Part shown: piece after piece, positions 52,262 through 62,800 of the stretch
How positions within the stretch are numbered: position 1 is the stretch's first letter
How the letters are laid out: each line of letters opens with the position of its first letter
Source: Altererythrobacter sp. ZODW24
Lineage (GTDB): Bacteria > Pseudomonadota > Alphaproteobacteria > Sphingomonadales > Sphingomonadaceae
Length of the DNA stretch: 64,000 nt
Reading direction: 5' to 3'
Assembly: GCF_003344885.1 (NCBI RefSeq)
Contig: NZ_CP031155.1
Span: forward strand, 2,246,534 to 2,310,533
The notes under the pieces: generated by a model
The model's database searches: none
The model's input: only the letters and a program-made list of their open reading frames with translations
Told to the model about the DNA's origin: nothing
Program-made: the position numbers and the translations under genes

Positions 52262-53230
52262 ATGGCATGGAAGACACCATATAAAGCTCACGCTTTTGGC
52301 GCGGCCTGCGTTTCGCTGGCGAGCCTTGCTGTGTCGGCAAATGCGTCGGCGCAGGGCTTCACCGCGAGCCTTGCCTTGCCGACCGCTGCATCCATTGTGG
52401 TGAAGACGGCCTGCGGCTCTTCTGATGTGGCCGGTGCAAGTCTTGGTGCAGCACCAGCCGAAGTGCAGTCCGCTGCTGCAACAGTGTCAAAAAGCGCAGC
52501 TATCACCGGCGGGGTCAGCAAACTCGAGCAAATGCGTCTTGCGCAGATGGCGCTTGTCGCGGAGCCAGTAGCGGCAGCAGCTTCGGCTGAGGCACAAATT
52601 ATCGAGGCGGCCCCGGCCTTGGCAGCGATCCAGCTATCTGGTTGCGCATCATTCGGCAGCGGTGACGCATTGGAGCGCAGCATCACTCCCACACAAATGC
52701 GAACGGGCGATATTCTCGACAGTCGCCGCGTCAAGATCGGCAAAACCATGTTTGACGATGACTGGAACCGTGTCCGTGATTCGAAAATCAGCCGCCGCGC
52801 GGCAAAGCGCTTTGTCGGCCAGCGTTCAAGCGACAAGCTAGCGATGCTGGCTCAAGTGAACAGCGCGGTGAACCACAAGATCGCCTTCGTTGAAGACCGC
52901 GATTTGTTGGGCGTCGCCGATCAATGGGCATCGGCCCGTTCGACGCTTCGCAAGCGTAAGGGCGACTGTGAAGATATCGCGATTGCCAAGATGCAATTGC
53001 TTGCCTCGCTAGGGTTTGATCCTTCGAAGATGACTTTGACTATTGCCAAAGATCTTGCGCGCGGAAGAGACCATTCGATCCTGTTTGTGGAGCATAATGG
53101 GCGTAGCTACATGCTCGACAATGAGACGGACGAATTACTCGATGGCTACGAAGCCCACGATTACCGGCCAATCATGAGCTATAGCGGCATGGAAAAGTGG
53201 ATCCACGGCTACTCTCAAGGCCAAACTTAA
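52262..53230 (+). CDS. LapG-like transglutaminase-type cysteine protease (BTLCP)
   Basis: A 322-aa periplasmic protein: signal peptide ending AVSANASAQ (~31), an Ala-rich segment to ~150, then a bacterial transglutaminase-like cysteine peptidase domain. Triad: C236 (KRKGDCEDIAIAK), H271 (RGRDHSILFV) and D286 (YMLDNETDEL), in the usual order and spacing. In Pseudomonas, LapG with this fold cuts a dialanine site in the N-terminal retention domain of the adhesin LapA and releases the biofilm. Here the convergent neighbours are an adhesin and its type I exporter, so the same role is likely. The Ala-rich insert before the domain makes it longer than Pseudomonas LapG (~230-250 aa). Confidence 0.88.
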   Translation: MAWKTPYKAHAFGAACVSLASLAVSANASAQGFTASLALPTAASIVVKTACGSSDVAGASLGAAPAEVQSAAATVSKSAAITGGVSKLEQMRLAQMALVAEPVAAAASAEAQIIEAAPALAAIQLSGCASFGSGDALERSITPTQMRTGDILDSRRVKIGKTMFDDDWNRVRDSKISRRAAKRFVGQRSSDKLAMLAQVNSAVNHKIAFVEDRDLLGVADQWASARSTLRKRKGDCEDIAIAKMQLLASLGFDPSKMTLTIAKDLARGRDHSILFVEHNGRSYMLDNETDELLDGYEAHDYRPIMSYSGMEKWIHGYSQGQT

Positions 53231-53238
53231 GGCGCTAA

Positions 53239-54504
53239 CTAACGTTCAGTCAAAGCCTCATCGAATGCTTTGGCCACCGGCTTGAGCAAGTAGGCCAAGA
53301 TCGACTTCCGCCCGGTCAAAATCTCAACATCGCAGATCATCCCCGGCACGATCGGCAGCTTTTGCCCTGCGCGTTCGATGTAGGCTCTGTCGGTTTCGAC
53401 CAGCACCAGATAATATGCTTCGCGTTCAACCTCGTCATAAATCGAATCCGCGCTGATCTGCTGGACCTTGCCCGATAACCCGCCATAGATCGAAAAATCA
53501 TAGGCGGTGACTTTGACATTGGCGCGGTCGCCGACCTTGATGAAGGCGATGTCACCTGGCCGCACCCGCGCTTCCACGAGCAGTTTGTCGCCTACCGGAA
53601 CAACCTGCATCAACTGTTCGCCAGCGCCAACGAAGCCGCCAACGGTGGTGATCTGGACGTCGTTAACAATACCGGCAGACGGCGCGCGCAATTCGTTGCG
53701 ATCCTTGCGCGCTTCGGCGCCGCGGATCGTCTCCTGATTAACCGCAATCCGCGTGTTGATTTCGCTACGCTCGTTCAGTGCCTGCTGGCGGAAATCCAGT
53801 TTGGCGGAGTTTAACTCGGATTGGGCCTCCGCCACGGCGGCGCGCGCTCTTCCCACACCTTGCCGCGCCGCGGATAAACGGCCACGTGTTTCCACCAGCT
53901 CGCGCTGCGCCGTCATCAATTCGGTTTGCGGAATGATGCCCTTGGCCGAAAGCGGTTCCAGCATCGCGACCTGTTCAGCAGAGATGCGCACGCTGTTTTC
54001 CAGCGTTGCAACAGAGGCTTGCCCTTCGCGCAAGTCGCGGCGGCGCTGTTCGATGGCCGAAGCCAATGCGCTTTCGCGGCTACGCGCCGTTGCTTTGCGG
54101 AGCTGAGACAGACGACGTTCTTCGGCACAGACGCTACCGGCCCCGCAACCCACAGAACGCCCTGATGCTTCGCTATCAAGCCGTCCGGCCCGCACCGAAA
54201 GGCGCTGGTTTTCAGTCTCGAGCTGACCCAATTCAGACGAGGCCTGCGCGTCATCAAGCCTGACAAGCAGCTGACCCTTTTCGACCGTCTGGCCGTTACG
54301 GACGAGGATTTCGCTGACAACTGCTGCTTCGGCAGGCTGTACCAGCTGGGTTTTGCTCGTCGGGATGACTTTACCCATGCCGCGCGTAATCTCGTCCACC
54401 TGAGCAAAACTGCCCCAGATAATCAGCAGCAGCATACCCACCGCAGCAACGACAATTAGCCGCGTGCTCGCGTCCCATCCGGCCAAGCGATCTCGGAAAG
54501 TCAT
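53239..54504 (-). CDS. HlyD-family type I secretion adaptor
   Basis: A 421-aa membrane-fusion protein linking the inner-membrane exporter to the outer-membrane channel. Cytoplasmic tail, TM helix ~16-36 (LIVVAAVGMLLLIIWGSFA), a lipoyl half (VVSEILVRNGQTVEKGQLLVRLDD), a long coiled-coil hairpin (~75-260), the second lipoyl half (ELRAPSAGIVNDVQITTVGGFV) and a beta-barrel (VEARVRPGDIAFIKVGDRANVKVTAYD). Last gene of the run; ATGA overlap with the SleB-type gene before it. Confidence 0.93.
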   Translation of the reverse strand: MTFRDRLAGWDASTRLIVVAAVGMLLLIIWGSFAQVDEITRGMGKVIPTSKTQLVQPAEAAVVSEILVRNGQTVEKGQLLVRLDDAQASSELGQLETENQRLSVRAGRLDSEASGRSVGCGAGSVCAEERRLSQLRKATARSRESALASAIEQRRRDLREGQASVATLENSVRISAEQVAMLEPLSAKGIIPQTELMTAQRELVETRGRLSAARQGVGRARAAVAEAQSELNSAKLDFRQQALNERSEINTRIAVNQETIRGAEARKDRNELRAPSAGIVNDVQITTVGGFVGAGEQLMQVVPVGDKLLVEARVRPGDIAFIKVGDRANVKVTAYDFSIYGGLSGKVQQISADSIYDEVEREAYYLVLVETDRAYIERAGQKLPIVPGMICDVEILTGRKSILAYLLKPVAKAFDEALTER

Positions 54505-55562
54505 TGCGGGGTTCCAGTCTCTTCGAGCGCCAAATCAGCCACCCGTTCCGTCTGTTTGGCCGTCGGCGCGCCCTGTTCTTCCAAGGCGGCGCGGAAGGCC
54601 GTGCTTCCAGTGGTCGGATCGGGAATGCTTGGACGCCATGCTACGGTCGTGTCGATCCGGCCACCGACATCGGCTGCGGCATGGCGGTCGGTTACATCGG
54701 GCGTTACGGTCAGGCCGGGAACGGTTTCGATCTCCGCCATTTCGGCGAGTAGCACCTCGTCGCCCTCTTCAAGCGCTTTTTCGAATCTGGCGTAGTCGAT
54801 CTGCGGAATTGTCTCGCGGCCCGACCACGCTTTTGAAAATGCACTCGATGATCCCCAACGGCCATTGAAGCGATAGAAGATATGCGTGCCGACAACCTGC
54901 ACCTTCGCCAGCTTATGCGCCCAATATGGCAGGACATAATCGGCGTGATAATGTGTTGCCGTGCCCACGGATGGCTCGCGCGTTCCGGACAGAGATGCCG
55001 CGGCGACCGCGCGGGATGTGATCCATTGCCGCGCCATAGGTTTGCGCAGCAGCGACCCGTCACAGGTGAAGCTGAACTGGCACACGCGCTTGTTCGAACC
55101 TTCATAGACCACGCCGCAAACTGAGTTCGGATAGGCCGGGTGCTTGAGGCGGTTCAAGATAACCTGCGCTACGCCGCGCTTGCCTTGAAGGGACTCGTTC
55201 GCCGCTTCGTAATATACAGCTTCCGTCATGCATCGCAGCGCCGATTTATAGGCGGAATGGTCGGCCGCTAGACGGAATATCCCTGCTGGAGCTTCCAGTG
55301 GATCACCCGAGACGGGAATCAAAGCATTACGGTCTTTGACCGAAGCCGCATCCTCGGAATCAGTCAGGCCCGGTTCGACTGCCATACTTGCAAGCTCTGC
55401 AAGTTCAGCGATCTCTTCCTGCTCCGCCTTGGCTTGTTGCTCGCTGCCCGAAGTCGCAAACCAAATGCCCGCAACCATGATTGCTATCAGAGCTACAGCA
55501 AGGCTTAGCAGCAACCAGAAGCCGATACCGAGTTTTGAGGTTGTTGTCTCTTCAGCGGTCAT
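54501..55562 (-). CDS. SleB-type cell-wall hydrolase with N-terminal TM
   Basis: A 353-aa protein: TM helix ~12-36 (GFWLLLSLAVALIAIMVAGIW), an acidic linker, then a Hydrolase_2/SleB domain (~105-215) with ALRCMTEAVYYEAANESLQG, VAQVILNRLKHPAYPNSVCGVVYEGS and CQFSFTCDG, ending with the ATHYHADYVLPYWAHKL block. The C-terminal ~130 residues are unrecognised. Predicted inner-membrane-anchored peptidoglycan lytic enzyme acting in the periplasm. It is fused by 4-base overlaps on both sides to the ABC exporter and HlyD genes, suggesting it clears peptidoglycan for secretion-channel assembly or adhesin passage. Confidence 0.88.
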   Translation of the reverse strand: MTAEETTTSKLGIGFWLLLSLAVALIAIMVAGIWFATSGSEQQAKAEQEEIAELAELASMAVEPGLTDSEDAASVKDRNALIPVSGDPLEAPAGIFRLAADHSAYKSALRCMTEAVYYEAANESLQGKRGVAQVILNRLKHPAYPNSVCGVVYEGSNKRVCQFSFTCDGSLLRKPMARQWITSRAVAAASLSGTREPSVGTATHYHADYVLPYWAHKLAKVQVVGTHIFYRFNGRWGSSSAFSKAWSGRETIPQIDYARFEKALEEGDEVLLAEMAEIETVPGLTVTPDVTDRHAAADVGGRIDTTVAWRPSIPDPTTGSTAFRAALEEQGAPTAKQTERVADLALEETGTPQ

Positions 55563-57688
55563 TGCAATTGCATCCCCGCTGCGCTGCCAATCGTGGCCTT
55601 AGGGCCATCAGCGATGATCTTGCCCTTATCAAGCACTATGATCCGGTCGCACATCGACAGAAGAGCCGGGCGGTGCGTCGAAATCAGCAAAGTCTGACCG
55701 TCATTCATGGAAGCCGACAGGCGGTCCACAAACAACTTCTCGGTCTGACTGTCCATCGCGCCCGTTGGCTCGTCCAAAAACAGCAGTTTCGACGGCGTCA
55801 CGAAAGCACGTGCGAGCGCGAGAAATGAGCGCTGGCCGCCTGAAAGCTGGTTGCCCTGCTCGCCCACGGCGCGGTCGAAGCCTCCGGCATCGCGTGAGAG
55901 GAACTGGTCGGCGCCGGTATTGCTTAGTGCGGCAAGCATCGCTGCATCCGTCGCCTCGCGCCTTCCCAGCGCGAGATTGTCTTTCACCGAACCTGTAAAG
56001 ACGGCAGCATCCTGCCCGACAAAGCGGAAGTTCTCGCGAATGTCCTGCGGGCGAAACTGGCCGCTATCGATCCCGTCAATCATCATCGCCCCGCCCGTGG
56101 GTTGATACAACCCGCACAGGACCCGGCCCAAAGTCGATTTGCCCGAAGCGACCCGGCCAATAATGGCAATCTTCTCACCCGGCTCGATGGACAGGTTCAT
56201 ATCGGCCAATGCCGGAGTAGCGGCATCAGGATAGCTGAATTCCAAGCTCTCGGTCTTGATCGTGGCGGAGCGCACTTGGGCGGGCACACTGCTGCTGCCC
56301 TGCCTGCGTTCGTCCTCGGCATCGAACAGATCTTCGATACTGGTCAGCGTTTCACGCGCCTGCCGGCCCTTGGTCAGGATGAAGGCCAACTGCCCGGCCG
56401 GGGCCAGTGAGCGCGACGAGATCATAACAATCGCAATGATCGCACCCATCGTGATTTTGCCCGCATCGAACAGGTAGAACCCGCCGATGACCAGCGAAAT
56501 GCTGGACACTTGCTGGAAAGACGACGCGAGGCTGACGGCGACTGCATTGATCTTCTTGAGGCGCTGCTGAGACTGAGTGCCAACCTCCGCAAGGCGGTGC
56601 CAGCGGCCAACCATGCCGCCTTCGCTATTAGTGCTTTTGAGCGTTTCGAGACCTGCAAGCGCTTCGACCAACAGCGTCTGCTGCAATCCGTAATCGGCTT
56701 GTGCGTCCTGCGAAGCTTCTGTCACCTTGCGCTGCAAGATGAAGCCGGAAAGCGCCATCAATATGATCGCGGTCAGCGGGACCAAAGCCAACCATCCAGC
56801 GATATAGGCGATGGCGGCGATAAACAGGACCAAGAAGGCCATATCGACCATCAGCACAATCGTGGTCGAAGCGAAGAAATCGCGGACCATTGTATATTCG
56901 GAAACACGCGCTGCGAGCGAACCTGTATGACCGCGCCGCGCACTGAGCGGTGTCACAAGCAAGCGGCCAAAGATCTTCTGCGACAGCTTCAGATCGAGCC
57001 GCTTGCCTATATCATCGACCACATTTGCGCGCGCAGTCCGCAGGGCGAACTCCAGCGCGAACGCCAGCAGCACACCAACCGCGAGCACCCACAGGGTCGA
57101 AACCGCCCGGTTGGGGATCACGCGGTCATAAACATTCATCGAAAATAGTGGCAGCGAAAGCGCTAGCGTATTGATCAACAGCGATGCCAGCAGAACAGGA
57201 CGAAACGCCCGGCGTTCCTTATGGACTTCGCTCCAGAACCAATGACGGCGGCCCTTGCGGTACCACGGTGTGCCTGTTTCACGCAGGCTGTCAGGATCGC
57301 CGTAAACCCTCAGGAAATCGCCCTCGAATTCCGCGGCGATCTCTTTGAACGGCTCCCATTGTGCTTCGCGGGCTTCCGGCCTCCAAACCAGCAGCTCCCC
57401 TTCGCGCAGTTCATGCAACACAACTGGCCCGCTCGTGTCCAGTTGAACCAGTGCCGGATAATCATCCGGTGTCCGCGAAAGCCGGGACCCAGGCCGCGCG
57501 AGAAAGTTCATTCCGGTCGCTTCGATGGCCGGACCGGCTTGATGGAACGGCAGGAAGCCGTCAGGATTGCGCGCAAGTATGCTGATCTGCGCCGGGGCGA
57601 GCGCCAAACCGAAACGGCTAGCGAGCTCCCCGACTGCATCGACCAGCGGATCGCCCGCTACTCTGATATCGCTACTTTCTTGCAACAC
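55559..57688 (-). CDS. Type I secretion ABC transporter (LapB/RtxB-like)
   Basis: A 709-aa permease-ATPase. N-terminal ~125 residues: a C39-like domain without the catalytic cysteine, as in RTX exporters that bind but do not cleave substrate. Six TM helices follow (~160-440, for example VLLASLLINTLALSLPLFSMNVYDRVIPN), then an ABC ATPase with Walker A GRVASGKST (GKS at 516-518), signature LSGGQRSF and Walker B LLFLDEPTGAMD. GTG start. Exports the adhesin encoded upstream in the same run through HlyD and TolC partners. Confidence 0.93.
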   Translation of the reverse strand: MLQESSDIRVAGDPLVDAVGELASRFGLALAPAQISILARNPDGFLPFHQAGPAIEATGMNFLARPGSRLSRTPDDYPALVQLDTSGPVVLHELREGELLVWRPEAREAQWEPFKEIAAEFEGDFLRVYGDPDSLRETGTPWYRKGRRHWFWSEVHKERRAFRPVLLASLLINTLALSLPLFSMNVYDRVIPNRAVSTLWVLAVGVLLAFALEFALRTARANVVDDIGKRLDLKLSQKIFGRLLVTPLSARRGHTGSLAARVSEYTMVRDFFASTTIVLMVDMAFLVLFIAAIAYIAGWLALVPLTAIILMALSGFILQRKVTEASQDAQADYGLQQTLLVEALAGLETLKSTNSEGGMVGRWHRLAEVGTQSQQRLKKINAVAVSLASSFQQVSSISLVIGGFYLFDAGKITMGAIIAIVMISSRSLAPAGQLAFILTKGRQARETLTSIEDLFDAEDERRQGSSSVPAQVRSATIKTESLEFSYPDAATPALADMNLSIEPGEKIAIIGRVASGKSTLGRVLCGLYQPTGGAMMIDGIDSGQFRPQDIRENFRFVGQDAAVFTGSVKDNLALGRREATDAAMLAALSNTGADQFLSRDAGGFDRAVGEQGNQLSGGQRSFLALARAFVTPSKLLFLDEPTGAMDSQTEKLFVDRLSASMNDGQTLLISTHRPALLSMCDRIIVLDKGKIIADGPKATIGSAAGMQLQ

Positions 57689-57715
57689 GACCCACTCGCC
57701 TTTCGGGCGCCCCTA

Positions 57716-59110
57716 TCACTCAGGATAGACGCGGCGCTGGAGTTCGGCAGGCGGCGGAGGTCCGTAGTCATACTCACTCCGCTCGTTTTCGCCTGCACCA
57801 TCACCCGGTGCCAGCTGCATCGCTTCGAGCAACCGGTTGGTAGCTGCCAGCGTTTGATACTCAGCAAAGAGCTGCGAGAAGCGCGATGTTTCCAGCCGCA
57901 CCTGCGTATTGTAACGGGTGTTCTGCGCATCGAGCACATCGAGCAGTGACCGGCGGCCGACGTTGAACTGGCTACGGTAGGAAAGTAGCAGATCGTCGCT
58001 CACTTGGCTCTGCCTTGTCAGCGCGCTGGTGATTGAGTCCTGCGCTTCCATCGCTGTCCATGCGGCACGCACATCTTCTTCCGCTTCACGCGTAATCTGA
58101 TGCAGCTGGTAACGGGTCTGGCTGGCGCGGCGGACCATTTCCTGCAGCTTCGCACGGTTGATGCCGCCATCGAAGATGTTCCAGCGCAGATACACACGCG
58201 CTTGCACATCATTGGTATCGCCATTGAAGCCGTCGATATCCTCACCAACCCGGCCCACGGCTTCCACGCCAAGAGTGGGATAAAGATCACCGCGTGCCGA
58301 TTTTACCAAACCGTGGGATGCATCGACATCTGCCTTGGCTTCCTGAACGCGCGGGTTGTTTTGCCGCGCTGCGCCAACAGCCACATCAAGGCTGGCAGGC
58401 AACATCGCATCGAGATCAGGCGGCAGAACCACCGCATTGATGTCGAGGCCGGTCAGGCGGCGCAAAGTGATTTTGGCATTAGCCAGGTCTTGCTTTGCTT
58501 CGGTTTCGCGAACCAATGCAGACTGCAAGCGCTCTTCAGCCTGCTGTTGGTCAGCAACGCTGATCGAACGCTGGCGGACCCCTTCGGCAAGATCACCGAC
58601 GAGTGCCTGATGGAATGCCACATTGTCTTCAGAAGCCGCCATCACGCGCTGCTGCAAGACAATATCGAAATATTGGCGAGCAACCTGCAAAGCGATGAAC
58701 TCGGATCTTTCGACTACGCGCAATGAAGCACCGTCAACGCGGGCTACCTGACGTTCTACTTCGCCGCGGCGGCGGCCGAAATCGATCGCCGTCCAGTCTC
58801 CGCGGATATTCGCTTCGAGCGGATAAAGCTCATTGTTCGAAATGCCCAATGTGCGGCGAGTGGTATTTTCCAGACGGCGGATGCCGGCAGATGCTTCGAG
58901 ATCGACGCGCGGTGCATAAAGCCCTTCGGCCTGCTTGCGTTCAAATTCGATCGCTTCCTTGTTCATCTGCGCCTGAATGATTTCAGGGTTCGATGCGACA
59001 GCAACCTCAATCGCCTGTTTCAAGGTGATCGGTGCCTGATCTTGAGCCATTGCCGAGCCAGCTGCGCTGGTCAGCAGGAAAGTCGCGAGTGCCAATTTTG
59101 TCTTGAACAT
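57716..59110 (-). CDS. TolC-family outer-membrane efflux/secretion channel
   Basis: A 464-aa TolC-type protein. Signal peptide (LALATFLLTSAAGSAMAQ), two OEP repeats of long alpha-hairpins (ITLKQAIEVAVASNPEIIQAQ in the first, NPRVQEAKADVDASHGLVKSARGDLYPTLGV in the second) and FNVGRRSLLDVLDAQNTRYNTQ near the end. ATG 59110 has GGAGGG upstream; the longer in-frame start reaches into the OmpA gene. Third gene of the adhesin operon and the outer-membrane exit for the type I system. Confidence 0.92.
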   Translation of the reverse strand: MFKTKLALATFLLTSAAGSAMAQDQAPITLKQAIEVAVASNPEIIQAQMNKEAIEFERKQAEGLYAPRVDLEASAGIRRLENTTRRTLGISNNELYPLEANIRGDWTAIDFGRRRGEVERQVARVDGASLRVVERSEFIALQVARQYFDIVLQQRVMAASEDNVAFHQALVGDLAEGVRQRSISVADQQQAEERLQSALVRETEAKQDLANAKITLRRLTGLDINAVVLPPDLDAMLPASLDVAVGAARQNNPRVQEAKADVDASHGLVKSARGDLYPTLGVEAVGRVGEDIDGFNGDTNDVQARVYLRWNIFDGGINRAKLQEMVRRASQTRYQLHQITREAEEDVRAAWTAMEAQDSITSALTRQSQVSDDLLLSYRSQFNVGRRSLLDVLDAQNTRYNTQVRLETSRFSQLFAEYQTLAATNRLLEAMQLAPGDGAGENERSEYDYGPPPPAELQRRVYPE

Positions 59111-59120
59111 ATCGCCCTCC

Positions 59121-59840
59121 TTATTTCGCTGTAATTTCGACGCGGCGGTTCTGCAGATTGCGAACCCCGTCTTCGGTCGGAACCCGCGGCGCAGTTTCGC
59201 CAACGGCTGAAGTCGACACCATTGAACGGTCGATACCCATGCTCGCTAGGAAGTTTGCGACGGCCTCGGCCCGATCTTCGGACAGGCGTTGGTTGTAATT
59301 GTCGCTGCCCGAACGGTCAGTGTGACCAACCGCCGAAATCGACGTCCAACCGCAAGGCTCCGCATTCTCACGCACGAAAGCGAGCGTTTCGGACGCCGAT
59401 GCCGGCACTTCAGCGGAATCGAATTCGAAGAAAACCATTCCTGCCACCTGATTATCGCAGATGGTGCTGCGTGGTACCGGAGCCGGAGCTGGCGGTGAGA
59501 CAACTACAGGAACAGAGACAACGTCCATCAGCCGTGCCGCGAGCACGCATTTGGAGACGCTGGAGCGATCCTTGGTAGAAGACTTTAGGAAACCAAGCGC
59601 AATGCCGCATTGGACCTTCGCCTCATTCGCCCACATGAACCGGTTATCATCCGCAGAGACGACCGTGTCATCCAGGCTAAGCGCTAGACCGCGATCATAG
59701 CGGGTCTGAATCTCGCCTCTAAGGCCATCAACCCCCATCGCCATCAGCGCTTCGGTGTCATCCTGAGCATGGACCTGCACCGGCGCGAGCGCCGCAAGGC
59801 AGGCAATGCCCCCAACCATTGGTATCCGTAGTTTCTTCAT
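59121..59840 (-). CDS. OmpA-family outer-membrane protein
   Basis: A 239-aa exported protein: signal peptide (~25, ending VQVHAQ), an uncharacterised middle, then an OmpA-like peptidoglycan-binding domain (~130-238) with VFFEFDSAEVPASASETL, VGHTDRSGSDNYNQRLSEDRAEAV, LASMGID and NRRVEI. It would tether the outer membrane, or the secretion machine, to the wall. Between the adhesin and TolC genes in the same orientation; spacing ten bases to TolC and 31 to the adhesin stop. Confidence 0.9.
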   Translation of the reverse strand: MKKLRIPMVGGIACLAALAPVQVHAQDDTEALMAMGVDGLRGEIQTRYDRGLALSLDDTVVSADDNRFMWANEAKVQCGIALGFLKSSTKDRSSVSKCVLAARLMDVVSVPVVVSPPAPAPVPRSTICDNQVAGMVFFEFDSAEVPASASETLAFVRENAEPCGWTSISAVGHTDRSGSDNYNQRLSEDRAEAVANFLASMGIDRSMVSTSAVGETAPRVPTEDGVRNLQNRRVEITAK

Positions 59841-59871
59841 GTCTATCCCCCTCAGGACGTGATGATGATCA

Positions 59872-62800
59872 TTATCCGTTTGCCCCGGCAGCTGACATAT
59901 CGTCAGCCATGTCGGGTTCCGGCATTTGTGAGCCAGAATAAATGTGCGGGCTGGCTACGCCCTGTTCGAGAATACTCGCCAGATCGCCAGAACCAGTCTT
60001 GACGGCCACGGCGTCGGGCGTGTCGCCACTGAAGTGATCAACAATCGCGCTGATCGCTTCTTCCGCGGTGACATCGGAAACAGCTTCCCGCACATCAGGC
60101 AGCTCGAGTGTCACCTTGGCACTGCCATCATCGCCTTGCGCCGTTTCAGCGGCAGCCGATTGCTGCGCCAGTACAAGCATCGCTTCCATCGTGGTTGCTT
60201 CAGCAGACGCGGCTCCGGCACCTTCACCGCCGATGAAATCAGCGATGAAGTCATAAGCCTCTTGCGAGGCCTGGCTGGCTGATTGATCGCCGGCTTCAAC
60301 CGTTTCAGCGGCCGCCTTCTCGGAAGTTTCCATGCCCATATGGCGAGCGCCCGATTGTTCCACATCTTCGTGAACGGCAGTTTCGGGCTGTTCGAACAGC
60401 GTTGCCTCTGCCGATGCCTTTTCTGCCGCAACATCGATTGCGCCAACTGATGCGAATTTGTCGAAGCCGCTGCGTGCTGCGGACTGACCATCCGCTGTCA
60501 GTTGGATGGCGCCCGCATCATTACCATCGACAAGGCCGAACGCCGCGGCAGCAACCGATGCTGCTTGGAAGCCGCGTTGGCCGGTCCGCGTAGAACCTTC
60601 TAAATTGTCATTTGCGGCGGGCTGGTCTTCGATCGTTTCAAAAGCGACACGGGTCAAGGCCATTGCCACGGGCGCTGCCGAGTCTCCTTCGAGCAGGACA
60701 TTCAGATTGCCCGAGTCGATCACATCACCGTCGCCGTCTTGCACCGAAATCGGCACAGTGAAGGAAACGTCTTCGTCCGTGATCGTCGTCGCGCCAAAGT
60801 CACCAATCTTGAAGGTGTTGCCGCCGGCATAACCAAACTCGATGCTGGTGTAGCCATCACTGGTGAAGCCCGAGAGCCTCGTATCTTCTACAACCCCTGC
60901 AACCGTCGCCACGCCTCCAGCGAAAGTGACCGTGAAGCTTTCGCCGCCGACATTGTAGGTGCCGTTCGCCGTGACGACCAACGTGGTTCCGCCAAAACTG
61001 ATGCCAATCGCGGTGAGCGGATCCTGTGTCCCGTCGCCGATAGTGTTGTCGCCATCATTGTCGTCGAATGCCTCGACAGTAACCGTCGAAGAATTGTTGA
61101 TTTTTGAGAAGAAGGCCGATGCACCGTTGGCCGTGTAATGGCTGGTGAAGCTGTGCGTATCATCGACCGCATAATCGCCGCCCGAAACAGGTGAGCCGCT
61201 GAGGTCCGTCACAAAGTCGATGCGGAACACCTCATTGTTACCCACCGAGTTACCCGAACTGATTCCGCCTTCATTGGCGTTTGTGTTCACAGTACCGCCA
61301 TTCACACCGCTTTCCTGCGGCGTCAGCAACAGATCCTGACTGCCCGTGACAGTTGGTTGGTTGAAGCCTGCCCACGAACCATTGCCGCCAACGAAATCAT
61401 ATCCGCCGTCGTTGAAATCGACAGTGCTGACGGAATCGAGCGGCTGAGCCAGATCGACTTTATACTGATCGTCCGATCCAGCGGGCTCCAGCGTGATCGT
61501 GAAGACCGTGCTTGAATCGCTATCCTTGGTGGCAGTAAGCACCGAGCCATCAGCAGAAACCGTATAGTTTAGCGGACTCAAACCGGATGTCAGGTCTTGC
61601 GATACCAACCCGGCGACGGAAGCAGCGTTGAATATAACTGCACCGCCATCAGCGCCGAAGTTATTGTCGACATCATTATCGCTGTCGAGGAACGCGGTAC
61701 CCATTTCACCAGCGTCATTGTCGATTGTGACCTGCGCTGCGGCGACGGCCAAAGGCCCGTCATCTTCAACGGTTACTATGATACCATTTGGCTCAACCGT
61801 CACATCCGAACCGTCACTGGCCTGCACAGGGATGGAGAAGTCGAGGTTGTCTTCAGTCGAACCGTCTGGGTGATCCAGCGGGCCGCTTAGCGTAACCGAA
61901 TAATCGCCATTGTCATCGATGACGACGGTCACGACTATTCCATTGCCAGCTGTAGAGCCGGTCAGGGTCTTCGCGTCCACGCTCAGCGCCCAGACGACGG
62001 TTTCGCTGTCAGAAGTCAGAGTTGCAGTCGGAGTACCGAGCGTCACCGTGAGCACATCCGACGGATTTGCAGGGCTGACCGGCACAGTGCCGTTAGTCGA
62101 TGCGCTGTCTGTTGTGTCGAGGCCTGCTGGCAAATTGTCAGCAATGCCGCCTACAAGCCCTTCTTCGGAAACGGCAGACTCTGCCGTACCAACCGAAGGG
62201 AATTCAAACGGTACATCGACAGTCAACGTAGCGCCGGCGGTGTCACCGTCGCCGTCGATCAAGACGTAGTTAAAGGTCTCAGTGTAGTCAGCCACTACCG
62301 GATCGGCACCTGCATAGGTCCAATCGCCGGTCGAGAAGTCAAATATCAACGTCCCGCCAGCAGCGGTGGTTTCGGTCAGCAATTGCGTAGCTGGCTGGCC
62401 ATCCCAAGTGAACACGGTTCCGTCGATTTCAATCGACAGAATACGTCCGCCATCGGCGCCGAATTGGTCTGCGGTTGTCCCATCAGTCAGGACATTACCC
62501 TCTGCCGGAATCGCATTTACGATGGCGGTCAATGCAGCAACAAGATCGTCAAAGTCAGCAACCAGCACTGGCGCACCTTCACCGTCGACATCAACATCCT
62601 GCAACGGGCCTGTGTTGATACCATTACCGACGCCAACCGACGTCACGTTCAAATCATTATTGTCGACGAATGTTTGCCAAGCAGTAGCGGTCGCATTGGT
62701 CAAAGTGCCATCCGAGGTTTGCTGATTAGGGTTGCCATCACTGATGAAGAACACCTGGTTATTGGCATTCGCATCAGGCGTGAAATTGGCAACAAATGTT

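Noticed and set aside
59872..59900. SAAG near the adhesin C-terminus as the LapG cleavage site
   Set aside because: LapG cuts in the N-terminal retention domain, which is outside the window; a match in the last ten residues is most likely chance.
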